Shown piece by piece: positions 51,294 through 60,161 of a DNA stretch of 64,000 bases; positions within the stretch are counted from its first letter, which is position 1, and each line of letters starts with the position of its first letter. Made by a program: the position numbers and the translations under genes. The DNA is taken from assembly GCA_025458905.1 (NCBI GenBank), contig JALORN010000020.1:1-64000 (forward strand), in the 5' to 3' direction. The notes under the pieces are model-generated. The model was not told the DNA's origin. It saw only the letters and a program-made list of their open reading frames with translations, and did no database searches. Origin of the DNA: Steroidobacteraceae bacterium. Lineage in GTDB: Bacteria; Pseudomonadota; Gammaproteobacteria; Steroidobacterales; Steroidobacteraceae.

Positions 51294-52928
51294 GTGATCC
51301 GCATCACCGAACTCGCCCTGCCGCTCGAGGCGCCCGAGGGCGCGCTGCGCGCGGCGCTGCTGAAGCGCCTGCGCCTGCGCGACGAGGAGCTGCTCGACTT
51401 CACCGTCTTCAAGCGCAGCTACGACGCGCGCAAGAAGACCACTGCGATCACCTTCGTCTACATCGTCGACCTCGCGGTGCGCGACGAGGCCGCGGTGCTG
51501 CGCCGCTTCGCCCGCGACCCGCACGTGGGCCCCGCACCGGACACCGCCTACCACCCCGTTGCGCAGGCGCCCGCCGGCCTCGCCGAGCGGCCGCTCGTGG
51601 TCGGTTTCGGCCCCGGCGGCCTGTTCGCGGCGCTGCTGCTCGCACAGATGGGCTTCCGGCCGATCGTGCTCGAGCGCGGCCGCGACGTGCGCCGCCGCAC
51701 CCAGGACACCTGGGGCCTGTGGCGCCGCAAGGTGCTCGACCCCGTGTCGAACGTGCAGTTCGGCGAGGGCGGCGCGGGCCTCTTCTCCGACGGCAAGCTC
51801 TACAGCCAGATCAAGGACCCGAAGTTCCATGGCCGCCAGGTGATGCGCGAGTTCGTCGCCGCCGGCGCGCCGGAGGAGATCCTCTACGTCAGCAAGCCGC
51901 ACATCGGCACCTTCCGCCTCACCGGCGTGGTGGCTCGGATGCGCGAGCAGATCCTCGCGCTCGGCGGCGAGGTGCGCTTCGAGAGCCGCGTCGTGGACCT
52001 CGTGCTGCGCGACGGCCAGGTCGAGGGCGTCGCGCTCGCGAGCGGCGAGGTGCTGCGCAGCCGCCACGTCGTGCTCGCGCTCGGCCACAGCTCGCGCGAC
52101 ACCTTCCGCATGCTGGTGGAGCGCGGCGTGTACGTCGAGCCGAAGCCGTTCGCGGTCGGCTTCCGCATCGAGCACCCGCAGTCGATGATCGACCGCGCCC
52201 GCCTCGGCCGCTATGCCGGCCACCCGGCGCTCGGCGCCGCCGACTACAAGCTCGTGCACCACGCGCGCAACGGCCGCGCGGTCTACAGCTTCTGCATGTG
52301 CCCCGGCGGCACCGTGGTCGCAGCGACCTCCGAGCCCGGGCGCGTGGTGACCAACGGCATGAGCCAGTACTCGCGCAACGAGCGCAACGCCAACGCCGGC
52401 ATCGTCGTCGGCATCGACCCGCAGCGGGACTTCCCCGGCGGCCCGCTCGCCGGCGTCGAGCTGCAGGAGCGGCTCGAGTCACAGGCCTATGTGCTCGGCG
52501 GCTCCGACTACTGCGCGCCGGGTCAGCTGGTGGGCGACTTCCTGCGCGGCGTGCCGTCGACGGCGCTCGGCGAGATCGAGCCCTCCTACAAGCCCGGCGT
52601 CACGCTCGGCGACCTCGGCGGCGCGCTGCCCGAGTACGCGATCGAGGCGATCCGCGAGGCGCTCCCCGCCTTCGGCCGCCAGATCGCCGGCTTCGACCGC
52701 GAGGACGCGCTGTTCACCGGCGTCGAGACGCGTACCAGCTCGCCGCTGCGCATCACGCGCGACGCGACGACGCTGCAGAGCCTGAACGTGCGCGGCCTCT
52801 TTCCCTGCGGCGAGGGCGCCGGCTACGCGGGCGGCATCCTCTCGGCCGGCGTCGACGGCATCAAGGTCGCCGAGGCCGTCGCGCTGAGCCTCGGCGGCGC
52901 GCGACGGCCCGTGGCGGTCGCCTCGTGA
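51294..52928 (+). CDS. FAD-dependent dehydrogenase (COG2509 type)
   Basis: A 544-residue flavoprotein. The N-terminal domain ([45 protein letters not shown]) is characteristic of this family; then the Rossmann FAD motif [61 protein letters not shown] and the C-terminal [32 protein letters not shown]. Function uncertain; related to GidA-like/HI0933-type dehydrogenases. GTG start; an upstream ATG at 51240 adds unrelated residues. Confidence 0.9.
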   Translation: MIRITELALPLEAPEGALRAALLKRLRLRDEELLDFTVFKRSYDARKKTTAITFVYIVDLAVRDEAAVLRRFARDPHVGPAPDTAYHPVAQAPAGLAERPLVVGFGPGGLFAALLLAQMGFRPIVLERGRDVRRRTQDTWGLWRRKVLDPVSNVQFGEGGAGLFSDGKLYSQIKDPKFHGRQVMREFVAAGAPEEILYVSKPHIGTFRLTGVVARMREQILALGGEVRFESRVVDLVLRDGQVEGVALASGEVLRSRHVVLALGHSSRDTFRMLVERGVYVEPKPFAVGFRIEHPQSMIDRARLGRYAGHPALGAADYKLVHHARNGRAVYSFCMCPGGTVVAATSEPGRVVTNGMSQYSRNERNANAGIVVGIDPQRDFPGGPLAGVELQERLESQAYVLGGSDYCAPGQLVGDFLRGVPSTALGEIEPSYKPGVTLGDLGGALPEYAIEAIREALPAFGRQIAGFDREDALFTGVETRTSSPLRITRDATTLQSLNVRGLFPCGEGAGYAGGILSAGVDGIKVAEAVALSLGGARRPVAVAS

Positions 52929-53016
52929 GCGGCTGCGACCCCGGCGCGCGACGCGCGCGACGCCCGCGCGCCCCGCACAGCCGGCGCGGCCCGACCATTC
53001 CGGAAGTGCGCGCGCG

Positions 53017-53745
53017 ATGAGCATCGACGAGCTGCGCAAGCTGCACCAGAAGAAGCATCGGGAGGAGTCCAGCGCCTTCCTGGTCGAGGGCGAGCACCTC
53101 GTGCTCGAGCTGCAGAAGGCCGCGGAGCGAGACCCGCGACTGCGCGCGAGCGAACTCTACGTCTCGCAGGAACATGCCGGCTGGCGCGCACCGTTCTCCG
53201 TGCACGTGATCGGCGCGCGGCAAATGGCACAGCTCTCCGAGACGCGCACCCCACAGGGCCTGGTGGCGCGCGTGCCGATGCTGCCCCCGCCGGCCCCGCG
53301 CCCCGGCGAGCGCGCGATCTGCCTCCACGAGATCCAGGATCCCGGCAACCTCGGCACGATCCTGCGCACCCTCGCCTGGTTCGGCGGCTTCCGCTGCCTC
53401 CTGACCCCCGGCAGCGTCGACCCCTTCAACTCCAAGGTGCTGCGCGCCAGCGCCGGCGCGATCTTCCACGTCCCCGTGGAGACCGAGGTGACTCTGGATG
53501 CGTTCCATGCCCGCTACCCGCGCATCGCCTGCCTCGACACCCAGGGCGAGCGCCTGTCGGCGCCGGGGTTCCACCACTTCGATGGCTATCTCTTCGGCAA
53601 CGAGGCGCGCGGCGTGCCGGACGAGGCGCTGGCCGGCCTCGGCGCGCAACGCTTCACGATACCGGGCAGCGGGGTCGTCGAATCACTGAACCTTGCGACC
53701 GCGGTGAACCTCTGCGTGTACGAGCTGCGTTGCCACGCGGCCTGA
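53017..53745 (+). CDS. TrmH/SpoU-family RNA 2'-O-methyltransferase
   Basis: A 242-residue enzyme with an N-terminal RNA-binding segment (LRKLHQKKHREESSAFLVEGEHLVLEL, a typical SpoU substrate-binding start) and a knotted SPOUT domain: DPGNLGTILRTLAWFG, FGNEARGVPDEAL and the knot GSGVVESLNLATAVNLCVYEL. It methylates a ribose in tRNA or rRNA with S-adenosylmethionine. Substrate position unknown. Confidence 0.93.
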   Translation: MSIDELRKLHQKKHREESSAFLVEGEHLVLELQKAAERDPRLRASELYVSQEHAGWRAPFSVHVIGARQMAQLSETRTPQGLVARVPMLPPPAPRPGERAICLHEIQDPGNLGTILRTLAWFGGFRCLLTPGSVDPFNSKVLRASAGAIFHVPVETEVTLDAFHARYPRIACLDTQGERLSAPGFHHFDGYLFGNEARGVPDEALAGLGAQRFTIPGSGVVESLNLATAVNLCVYELRCHAA

Positions 53746-54208
53746 TGGTCCGGGCCGTCTGCAATGGCCGCAGCATGTGGCGAGGGAAGTCCCGAAACAC
53801 CATGCCACCCAGTGCCTCGCGCGCGAACTGGTCGCGACGCGCCGCACCTGTCACGCGCCAGGCGCCTCGAACAGCCAGAGGCATGCAGGCCGAGCTGCTG
53901 GAGCGTGCGGTTCTCGCGTCCGGACCGCTGCCAGCCCCGCCGGCTGCGTTGCCGGCGCGAACAAGCATTGAGTCTTCGCTGGCCACCGCGCGATAGCGCC
54001 GCCTTGCGCGCCCGCGCTTGCCGAGATGCCGCGCGGTTCCAGTCGGTCCTCGGGTGTGATATATTGATATCTAGTTAACTTGCTTGTTGCCTAGCTACGC
54101 GGTCGTCTTTCGCATCTCCTACGCGCGAAGCCCTCGTCGAACAGGCGGCAGCCTAGCGTTTATTCCTGTTGATGAGTTGACTCCACACCCCTGCATCAGG
54201 AGCCCGTA
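53746..54208. other. 463-bp intergenic region before the toxin-antitoxin pair
   Basis: No credible gene is seen; short open frames are low-complexity. The A/T-rich patch GATATATTGATATCTAG (54058-54074) leads into the left copy of a 12-bp inverted repeat. The antitoxin promoter must lie here. Confidence 0.4.
54073..54084. repeat. Left 12-bp inverted repeat flanking the TA module
   Basis: AGTTAACTTGCT; its exact reverse complement AGCAAGTTAACT occurs at 54752-54763, after the toxin. The inner AGTTAACT is itself palindromic. Could be ends of a small inserted unit or a paired regulatory site. Confidence 0.6.
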
Positions 54209-54448
54209 GTGCCAACGATCGTCGATCTGAAGCCGGAGGCCGTGCGTTACGTGTCCGCAAAGGTGGCGGCCGGCGAGTTTGCGTCGCCGGATGCGCTGCT
54301 GAATGCGCTGATCGAGGAACGGATTGCCCGAGAAGCAGACTACGACCGCTGGTTCCGGGCCAAGGTGAAGGACGGGATTGACGCTGCGGAGGCGGGCGAC
54401 TTTGCCTCGGAGGCGCAGATCAAGGCCTTGCTGCAACGCTGGCCGTGA
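54209..54448 (+). CDS. ParD-like antitoxin
   Basis: A 79-residue protein. N-terminal VDLKPEAVRYVSAKVAAGEFASPDALLNALIEERIAREADYDRWF is a ribbon-helix-helix-like pattern with an IxxKVxxGxxxSxxxAL shape seen in ParD antitoxins. The tail DGIDAAEAGDFASEAQIKALLQRW is the toxin-wrapping helix. GTG start with AGGAG 6 bp upstream. It should bind the toxin and its own promoter. Its stop overlaps the toxin GTG as GTGA. Confidence 0.82.
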   Translation: MPTIVDLKPEAVRYVSAKVAAGEFASPDALLNALIEERIAREADYDRWFRAKVKDGIDAAEAGDFASEAQIKALLQRWP

Positions 54449-54726
54449 TCCCGATCCGATGGACCACGCCTGCCCTCGCGGATCTCGCTGCGATCGGCGA
54501 GTTCATCGCGGCGGACGATCCTGCAGCCGCCGGGCGCGTGGTCCGGGCGATCTGGGCCAGGACGGAGCGGTTGCAGGAGTCTCCCGACGTGGGACGGCCC
54601 GGCCGCGTGAGCGGGACACGGGAGCTCGTGCTACCGCCGCTGCCGTACATCGTCGTGTACAGCCGTCTGGAGCAAGAGCTCCAGGTCATCAGCGTTCTGC
54701 ATGGATCGCAGCAATACCCGCCGTGA
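54445..54726 (+). CDS. ParE/RelE-family toxin
   Basis: A 93-residue protein of the ParE/RelE fold: IRWTTPALADLAAIGEFIAADDPAAAGRVVRAIWARTERLQESPDVGRPGRVSGTRELVLPPLPYIVVYSRLEQELQVISVLHGSQQYP. The start WTxxALxDLxxIxxxI, the P-x-x-G-R-x-G motif and the closing VLH-x-x-Q-x-(Y/W)P match ParE more than RelE. ParE poisons DNA gyrase; RelE cuts mRNA on the ribosome. Translation is coupled to the antitoxin. Confidence 0.87.
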   Translation: MIPIRWTTPALADLAAIGEFIAADDPAAAGRVVRAIWARTERLQESPDVGRPGRVSGTRELVLPPLPYIVVYSRLEQELQVISVLHGSQQYPP

Positions 54727-55085
54727 TTCCTAGCGACCAAGCCAATTAGCCAGCAAGTTAACTTGTGAGCGACTCCCTTGCGCTCGCGGTGCCATGCCCA
54801 GGCCGCGAGGGCGTTCAGCAGGCGTTGAAGGTCGCGCGGAACGAGGGTTTCGGTTCATCGTCCTGGCCCTGCCGCCGCATGCCACGGCTCAGGTGGCCAG
54901 GCTACTGCAGGAAGCCGATGTGACCCTGCGGATCATCGGCGCGAGGCGGGATCGGATCGAATATTGCCGAGGTCTGCCTGCGGGACTCGGCGGACACGAG
55001 CTCGGCGACGAACTCGCGGAAGCCCAACTTCGGACGCACACCATGCGGGCGCTTCGCCCTCGAAATAAGGCACGAGGAACAGTTC
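54727..55085. other. 359-bp region after the toxin
   Basis: It contains the right 12-bp repeat (54752-54763) and no confident gene. A 142-codon plus-strand frame from 54794 overlaps the next gene and has no recognisable domain or ribosome site. Confidence 0.4.
54752..54763. repeat. Right 12-bp inverted repeat flanking the TA module
   Basis: AGCAAGTTAACT, exact reverse complement of 54073-54084. Located 25 bp after the toxin stop. Confidence 0.6.
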
Positions 55086-55418
55086 ATGAGCACGACACGA
55101 CGAGTTTCTCTCTCCGGTCTCGCGGTAAACACGCCTCCCGACCTGCCGGCTCCTGCGGCGGCCGCAACGCCGCGGACGACTGCCAAGCGGCGGACGGCGC
55201 GAGGGAGCGGGGCTCCTGGTGACCGTGCCAACAAGCTTAGTGGCGATGGATATGGCAAGTCCGACGAACGGGTGCAGGTTGCATTCCGCATGGACCGGCA
55301 TGCGTACAAGGAGCTCCGCCGCCAGGCGCTCGACGAGGATGTGACGGTGAACGACCTGATTCTCGCGGCCCTCAACCAGTACCGTTCACAGAAGGGCCTG
55401 AAGAAGCTCGCTGGCTAG
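55086..55418 (+). CDS. Small ribbon-helix-helix DNA-binding protein (ParG-like)
   Basis: A 110-residue protein with a disordered Ala/Thr/Pro-rich N-terminus (1-55) and a C-terminal RHH-like segment, DERVQVAFRMDRHAYKELRRQALDEDVTVNDLILAALNQYRSQKGL. This arrangement is like ParG-type partition or plasmid-control proteins. No ParA partner is seen. RBS GAGGAA 7 bp upstream. It lies 360 bp after the toxin-antitoxin pair. Its G+C content and A/T-containing codons differ somewhat from its neighbours, consistent with transfer. Confidence 0.72.
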   Translation: MSTTRRVSLSGLAVNTPPDLPAPAAAATPRTTAKRRTARGSGAPGDRANKLSGDGYGKSDERVQVAFRMDRHAYKELRRQALDEDVTVNDLILAALNQYRSQKGLKKLAG

Positions 55419-55618
55419 GGCCGCTAGCGCCGTTGGATCGCTTCCGATGCAGATCTGCTCAGGCTCGAGACGTTGGCGCGCACGAACCGCTCAGTGCTCG
55501 CCGACGATCAGGACATCGCCTTTCTGCAGTCCCGACGGAACGGACCGCGAACCGGCGGGTTTGCGGCACTGCACGATCACGCAGCGACGACGCGTAGCAC
55601 TGGGCCCGCCGGCCAGCC

Positions 55619-56419
55619 TCAGAAGCCGAGCACCCGGTAGCCGACCTCGATCCCCCACGAGCCCGGCCGGTCTCCCCCGGCGAACACCGTCGGCTTTACG
55701 AACACGATGGCATTGCCGCCGAAGGCCGGCCCGATGATGCGCCCCAGGGTCGCGCTGAAGCTCAGGTAGCGCAGGTCGTTCTGCCAGTCGAAGTTGAGCG
55801 CCGGGTCGAGCGTCACGAGGTTGCGCGGGTCGGCGACCTTCGGCACGTAGTAGAGGTCGATGGTCGTGGCGTCGACCTGCCTGCGGCGCGACGAGCCGCC
55901 GAGATCGATGCTCTGCACCCAGGCCGGCGCGAATATCGCCCCGTTGCCGAGGAAGCGCGCGTAGATCAGCGTGCCCTTGAACACGTTGCGGCCGGTGCCG
56001 AGTTCCGGCCGCTCGGCCGTGTCGCCGATCACCTCGCCCTGCGCGACCCAGGCCTGGGTCTTGGTGAGGCCGAACACGTGGCTGAGCTTCAGCGACGCGT
56101 CGCCGACCGCGAACGAGTCGTCGCCGCCGGCGTCGACCGAGGCGAGCGGCACGCGCGCGATCACGGCCCAGCGCCGCGCGTCCCCGAAGGGCTGCGTGTA
56201 GGTCAGCCGCAGCGTGCCGCTGCTCACGCCGCCGGCGAGATCCAGGTACTCGTACTTCGCATCCGCCACCGTCAGGAGTCGCGTCGGATCGGCACCGTTC
56301 TCGACCGGAGCGGCCGCCTGCTCGGCCGCGACGGGGTGCACGAGCAACCCCAGGCCGGCGGCCAGGCCGCACGCGCGCAGGCAACCGCGGATTCGATGGG
56401 TGGCGATGGCCTGCGGCAT
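55619..56419 (-). CDS. Exported outer-membrane barrel-like protein
   Basis: A 266-residue protein with a signal peptide (GCLRACGLAAGLGLLVHPVAAEQ). The mature protein consists of amphipathic strands (GTLRLTYTQPFGDARRWAVIARVPLASVD, SLKLSHVFGLTKTQAWVAQGEVIG, GTLIYARFLGNGAIFAPAWVQSIDLGG, NFDWQNDLRYLSFSATLGR) ending SWGIEVGYRVLGF with C-terminal Phe, as for an outer-membrane barrel. It is similar in style to phenol-pathway MetA-like barrels. Start MPQAIATHR at 56419. Function unknown. Confidence 0.75.
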   Translation of the reverse strand: MPQAIATHRIRGCLRACGLAAGLGLLVHPVAAEQAAAPVENGADPTRLLTVADAKYEYLDLAGGVSSGTLRLTYTQPFGDARRWAVIARVPLASVDAGGDDSFAVGDASLKLSHVFGLTKTQAWVAQGEVIGDTAERPELGTGRNVFKGTLIYARFLGNGAIFAPAWVQSIDLGGSSRRRQVDATTIDLYYVPKVADPRNLVTLDPALNFDWQNDLRYLSFSATLGRIIGPAFGGNAIVFVKPTVFAGGDRPGSWGIEVGYRVLGF

Positions 56420-56536
56420 GGATCGAACTCGACTGACGACCGTTGACTCCCGGAGTCTAGGCGGTTTCCGTCTTGCTTGGCGCATGCATCGGCCGGGACC
56501 GCCCGCGCCACGGCATGGGGCCGGGCGTGAGCCGGG

Positions 56537-58057
56537 CTACTGCCACTGCCACCCGCCCCGCGTACGCACGTACTCCTCGAGGCCAGCGGTGCGCAGCACG
56601 CGCCCGAACGCGGTGCGCGCGCCGGCGACCACGGCCTTCGCGTCCAGCCGCGGATGCCGGCCGCCCTCGATCACCCGCTCGCCGCCGACGTAGACGTCCT
56701 GCACGGCCCAGGGATCGTTCGAGTAGACGAGGTTCGAGACGATGGTCTGCGAAGGCGCGAGCGCGACGCGCTCGGTGTCGATCACGATCAGGTCCGCTAG
56801 CTTGCCCGGCTCGAGCGAGCCGATGCGGTCTTCCATGTGCAGCGCCGCGGCACCGCCGCGCGTCATCAGCTCCAGCGCGAGCTCCGCCGAGCCGAAGCTC
56901 GCCTTCTCGAGCCGCTGCTTCTGGAAGAGCATCGCCATCTTCATGGTCTCCCAGACGTTCTGGCCGTTGTTGGTCGAGGCGCCGTCGACGCCGAGACCCA
57001 CGCGCGCGCCGGCGGCCAGCAGCTCCGGCAGGCGCGCGACGCCCGAGGCGTAGTAGGCGTTGGAGACCGGGTTGTGCGAGAGGCCGGTGCCGCGCTGCGC
57101 GACCAGGCGGATCTCCGCGTCGTCGAGCCAGATCGCATGCGCCAGCAGCGTCTTCGGGCCGAGCACGCCGAGCCGCTCGAGCTCGACGATGCTGCCGTGG
57201 CCGAAGCGCCGGCGGCTCGCGTCGCGCTCGTCCTGCGAGCTCGCCGCGTGCATCGTGAACAGGCCGTCCACCTCGCGCGCGACCGCGTGCATCGCCTGCA
57301 CCATCTCCGGCGTGCAGCGCAGCACCCCGAGCGCCTCGGGCACGACCGAGACCCGCGCCGAGTCGTAGCGCCGGCGCAGTCGCCGCACCTCGTCGGCCGC
57401 GAACTGCGGCGTGTCGCGATAGCCCCGCGGGATGAACTGCGCCGGGCTCGACTCGTCGGCGCTGTCCATCGCGATCCGCGACACCACCGCGCGGATGCCG
57501 GCGCGCTCGACCGCGGTCAGCACCCCATCGAGCATCGTCGGGTGGCGCCCGGCGATCTCGCCGCTGGCCGTGGTGGTCACGCCGGTCGAGAGCAGCTCGA
57601 GCAACGCGAGGTCCGCGCCGCGTTCGGCAGCGGCCGCGTCGAGGCCGTCGAGCACCGGCCACATGCCCTGGGCGAACCACACCTCGAGCGGCATCTCGTC
57701 GTAGAGGCCACGCAGCATCCCGTTCGAGAGGTGGGTGTGGCAGTTGACCAGCCCCGGCATCACCAGCCGCCCGTCGAGCCGCCGCCGCGGCACGCCGCGC
57801 GGCGGCTCGCCGAGCTCGCGCGTCGGGCCGACGCGATGGATCCGCTCGCCGCGGATCCAGACGTAGCCGGACCGGAACGCGCGGCGGGTCCCGTCCATGG
57901 TCAGCACGATCGCGTCGGTCAGCAGCAGCTCCCGGGCCGTGGCACCACGTTCCACGGCAACGGGAGCCGCGGCGCCCGGCGCGGCGACGACCTCGCCGAG
58001 CGCGCCCGCCGCGAAGCCGGCGGCCGCGCCGGCGACGAACCGGCGTCGGTCGAGCAT
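56537..58057 (-). CDS. Exported amidohydrolase-family deaminase/hydrolase
   Basis: A 506-residue enzyme with a Tat-like signal (MLDRRRFVAGAAAGFAAGALGEVVAA). The amidohydrolase metal motifs are visible: HTH in GLVNCHTHLSNGML, the later His in FTMHAASS and LLAHAIWLDD, and the Asp in GLGVDGASTNN. It resembles atrazine chlorohydrolase/S-adenosylhomocysteine-deaminase-like enzymes (ALMTRGGAAALHMEDRIGSLEPGKLADLIVID). An upstream ATG at 58105 overlaps the SUMF1-protein stop (TGATG), so translation may start there with 16 more residues. Confidence 0.92.
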   Translation of the reverse strand: MLDRRRFVAGAAAGFAAGALGEVVAAPGAAAPVAVERGATARELLLTDAIVLTMDGTRRAFRSGYVWIRGERIHRVGPTRELGEPPRGVPRRRLDGRLVMPGLVNCHTHLSNGMLRGLYDEMPLEVWFAQGMWPVLDGLDAAAAERGADLALLELLSTGVTTTASGEIAGRHPTMLDGVLTAVERAGIRAVVSRIAMDSADESSPAQFIPRGYRDTPQFAADEVRRLRRRYDSARVSVVPEALGVLRCTPEMVQAMHAVAREVDGLFTMHAASSQDERDASRRRFGHGSIVELERLGVLGPKTLLAHAIWLDDAEIRLVAQRGTGLSHNPVSNAYYASGVARLPELLAAGARVGLGVDGASTNNGQNVWETMKMAMLFQKQRLEKASFGSAELALELMTRGGAAALHMEDRIGSLEPGKLADLIVIDTERVALAPSQTIVSNLVYSNDPWAVQDVYVGGERVIEGGRHPRLDAKAVVAGARTAFGRVLRTAGLEEYVRTRGGWQWQ

Positions 58058-58104
58058 CGCGGGCGCTCGCTCGGGACCGGTGGGCTCACCGAGCCTGCGC
58101 GGCA

Positions 58105-59091
58105 TCAGAGATCGCGCGCGATGCGGAAGCCGAAGATCTGGCTGGTCAGCGCCTCCGGATCGCGGCCGCGGAAGGTCGGCGTCTGGCGCGAGATCACTGA
58201 GCGCCAGCCACCGCCGCGCGAGCCGCGCCGCTCGCAGCCACGCGTCAGCTGCGCGGAGCCGTCCGCGGGCGTGGCGGAGTACGGCATCTCGTAGCAGTCC
58301 TCGATCCACTCCCAGACGTTGCCGATCATGTCGTGCAGGCCGAAGGCGTTCGGCGCGAGCGAGCCGACCGGCGCCACGGTCGCGAAGCCGTCGTCGCAGT
58401 CGGCGGGCGCGTACGTCGTGCTCACGCCACCGCGCGCCGAGGCGCGGTCGAAGACGTTGGCAGTGCGGCAGGCGTCCTTCTCGTCGGCCCAGGTGTGCTG
58501 GCCCGCCGTGCCGGCGCGCGCCGCGTACTCCCACTCCGCCTCGGTCAGCAGCCGGTAGCGCCGGCCGGTGACCCCTGAGAGCCAGGACACATAGGCCTTC
58601 GCATCGCTCCAGCGCACGCAGGCCACGGGTTCGTCGTCGCGGATCGGCCGGCCATAGCCGGGATCGGCCCAGCTCGTGCCCGGCAGCGCGACCAGCGCGC
58701 GCCGGTCCGGCGTCGGCACCTCGCAGCCGGCATCGGTGGTCCGGTGACCGCTGCGCTCGACGAAGCGGCGATACTGCGCGTTGGTGACCTCGGTGCGCCC
58801 GACGGCGAACGCGTAGCCGATGCGCACGCGGCGCACCGGCCCCTCGTAGCGCTGCGGCTCGCCGCCGTCGAAGCCCATGGCGAACTCGCCGGGCGGCACG
58901 ACCACCATCTCCGGGCAGTCGGGGCAGTCGCGGAAGCGCGAACCTGGCGCCGACGCGGCGCGCGAGGCCGTCGCCACCGTCGAGGCGGTGGACGACTGCC
59001 CGCCCGCGACGCTGCCGTTCGACGTGGACGTGCAGCCCGGCAGCACGCTCGTGATGCCGAGCACCGCGACGATCCATCCCGTACGCGTCAT
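58105..59091 (-). CDS. Lipoprotein SUMF1 (FGE-like) domain protein
   Basis: A 328-residue lipoprotein (MTRTGWIVAVLGITSVLPGC, lipobox Cys near 20) with a Ser/Thr-rich linker and a SUMF1 domain from about residue 60: MVVVPPGEFAMGFDG, RTEVTNAQYRRFVERSG, VACVRWSDAKAYVSWLSGVTG, RLLTEAEWEYAARAGT, HDMIGNVWEWIEDCYEMPY, RGSRGGGWRSVISRQTPTFRG and IFGFRIARDL. As in the protein at 1321-3825, the cysteine pair of true formylglycine enzyme is absent from the C-terminal GGGW segment. The stop overlaps the amidohydrolase's upstream start. Probably a structural or binding domain. Confidence 0.92.
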   Translation of the reverse strand: MTRTGWIVAVLGITSVLPGCTSTSNGSVAGGQSSTASTVATASRAASAPGSRFRDCPDCPEMVVVPPGEFAMGFDGGEPQRYEGPVRRVRIGYAFAVGRTEVTNAQYRRFVERSGHRTTDAGCEVPTPDRRALVALPGTSWADPGYGRPIRDDEPVACVRWSDAKAYVSWLSGVTGRRYRLLTEAEWEYAARAGTAGQHTWADEKDACRTANVFDRASARGGVSTTYAPADCDDGFATVAPVGSLAPNAFGLHDMIGNVWEWIEDCYEMPYSATPADGSAQLTRGCERRGSRGGGWRSVISRQTPTFRGRDPEALTSQIFGFRIARDL

Positions 59092-59164
59092 GTCGCCCCT
59101 CCCCTCTGCCATCGTGTCCGTGCGCGCCCGTGGCCGTGGCAGGCCGAGGCCGCGCCACCAGCCA

Positions 59165-60157
59165 TCAGGAAATCTTCAGGATCACCTTGCCATCGCGCTC
59201 GCTGCCGGTGCGGCCGGCGCGCGCGCAGGCCTCGACCACCTGCTCGAGCGGATAGACCCCGGCGATCTTCGCCACCAGCTCGCCGCGCGCCATCAGGTCG
59301 GCCAGCCGGGCGTACATCGCGCGCACCTGCTGCGGGGTGCGCTTCAGCTGGAACTGGCGCGTGAACGCCACGCCGACCAGGCGGATGTCCCTGCGGAACA
59401 TCAGGTAGAAGTCGATCTCGCAGCGCGTGTTGGTCATCGAGCCGTAGCTCGCGACCGTGCTGCCGGGCGCGAGGCACTCGGCGATGCGCTGCGTCGCCGG
59501 CCCCGCGACCGCGTCGATGCCGAGCTTCACCGGCGCGCCGCCGACCGCCGCCGCGACGCGCCTCGCGAGGTCCGGCCCGTCGACCAGCACCACGTCGCCG
59601 CCGAGCTCGCGCAGCTCCTCGACCATCTCCGGGCGGCGCACCACGTTGACCGTGCGCACGCCCTTCAGGCGCGCGAGGCGGATCAGGTAACGGCCGCAAC
59701 TCGAATTCGCGGCGTTCTGGACCAGCCAGTCGCCGGCCGCGAGGTCCGCGAAGTCCTCGAGCAGCACCTCGGCCGTCGGGCCGTTCACGGTCAGCAGGCT
59801 GAGCTGGATCGCATCGCCGCTCGCGGGAGCAGGCAGGCAGCCTGCCGCCTTGCAGCGCACCTCCTCGCGATAGGTGCCGCTCGCCAGCGCCGGGAACACG
59901 CGGTCGCCGACCCGGTACTCCGTGACCGCGCTGCCGACGCGCACCACGTGCCCGATGCCCTCGAAGCCCGGTGTGCGCGGCACCGGGAAGCGGAACGCGT
60001 CGTCCTCGCCGGTGATGGTGCGCAGGTCGGCGATGTGCATCGCCGCCGCTTCCATCCGCACCACCACCTCGTCGGCCGCCGGCTGCTCGGCCGGCACGTC
60101 GAGCACGCGCAGCACGCTCGCCGGGTCGCCATGGCCCGACTGGATGACGGCTTTCAT
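59165..60157 (-). CDS. MDR-family reductase, enoyl-CoA/quinone reductase-like
   Basis: A 330-residue zinc-independent reductase. MKAVIQSGHGDPASVLRVLDVP, TPGFEGIGHVVRVGSAVTEYRVGDRVFPAL and the cofactor region WLVQNAANSSCGRYLIRLARLKGVRTVNVVRRPEMVEELRELGGD, which is closest to mitochondrial-type trans-2-enoyl-CoA reductase (MECR/ETR1). It would use NADPH. It is 4 bp from the MBL-gene stop and 73 bp after the SUMF1 lipoprotein start. Confidence 0.9.
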   Translation of the reverse strand: MKAVIQSGHGDPASVLRVLDVPAEQPAADEVVVRMEAAAMHIADLRTITGEDDAFRFPVPRTPGFEGIGHVVRVGSAVTEYRVGDRVFPALASGTYREEVRCKAAGCLPAPASGDAIQLSLLTVNGPTAEVLLEDFADLAAGDWLVQNAANSSCGRYLIRLARLKGVRTVNVVRRPEMVEELRELGGDVVLVDGPDLARRVAAAVGGAPVKLGIDAVAGPATQRIAECLAPGSTVASYGSMTNTRCEIDFYLMFRRDIRLVGVAFTRQFQLKRTPQQVRAMYARLADLMARGELVAKIAGVYPLEQVVEACARAGRTGSERDGKVILKIS

Positions 60158-60161
60158 CGGT

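Noticed and set aside
53654-53996. Short overlapping frames on both strands after the TrmH-like gene
   Set aside because: Low-complexity composition, no start signals and no recognisable family; treated as noncoding.
54073-54763. Integron cassette with attC site
   Set aside because: The flanking palindromes lack the RYYYAAC/GTTRRRY core arrangement of attC.
54794-55222. 142-codon plus-strand open frame
   Set aside because: No domain, no ribosome site, and it runs through the start of the RHH gene.
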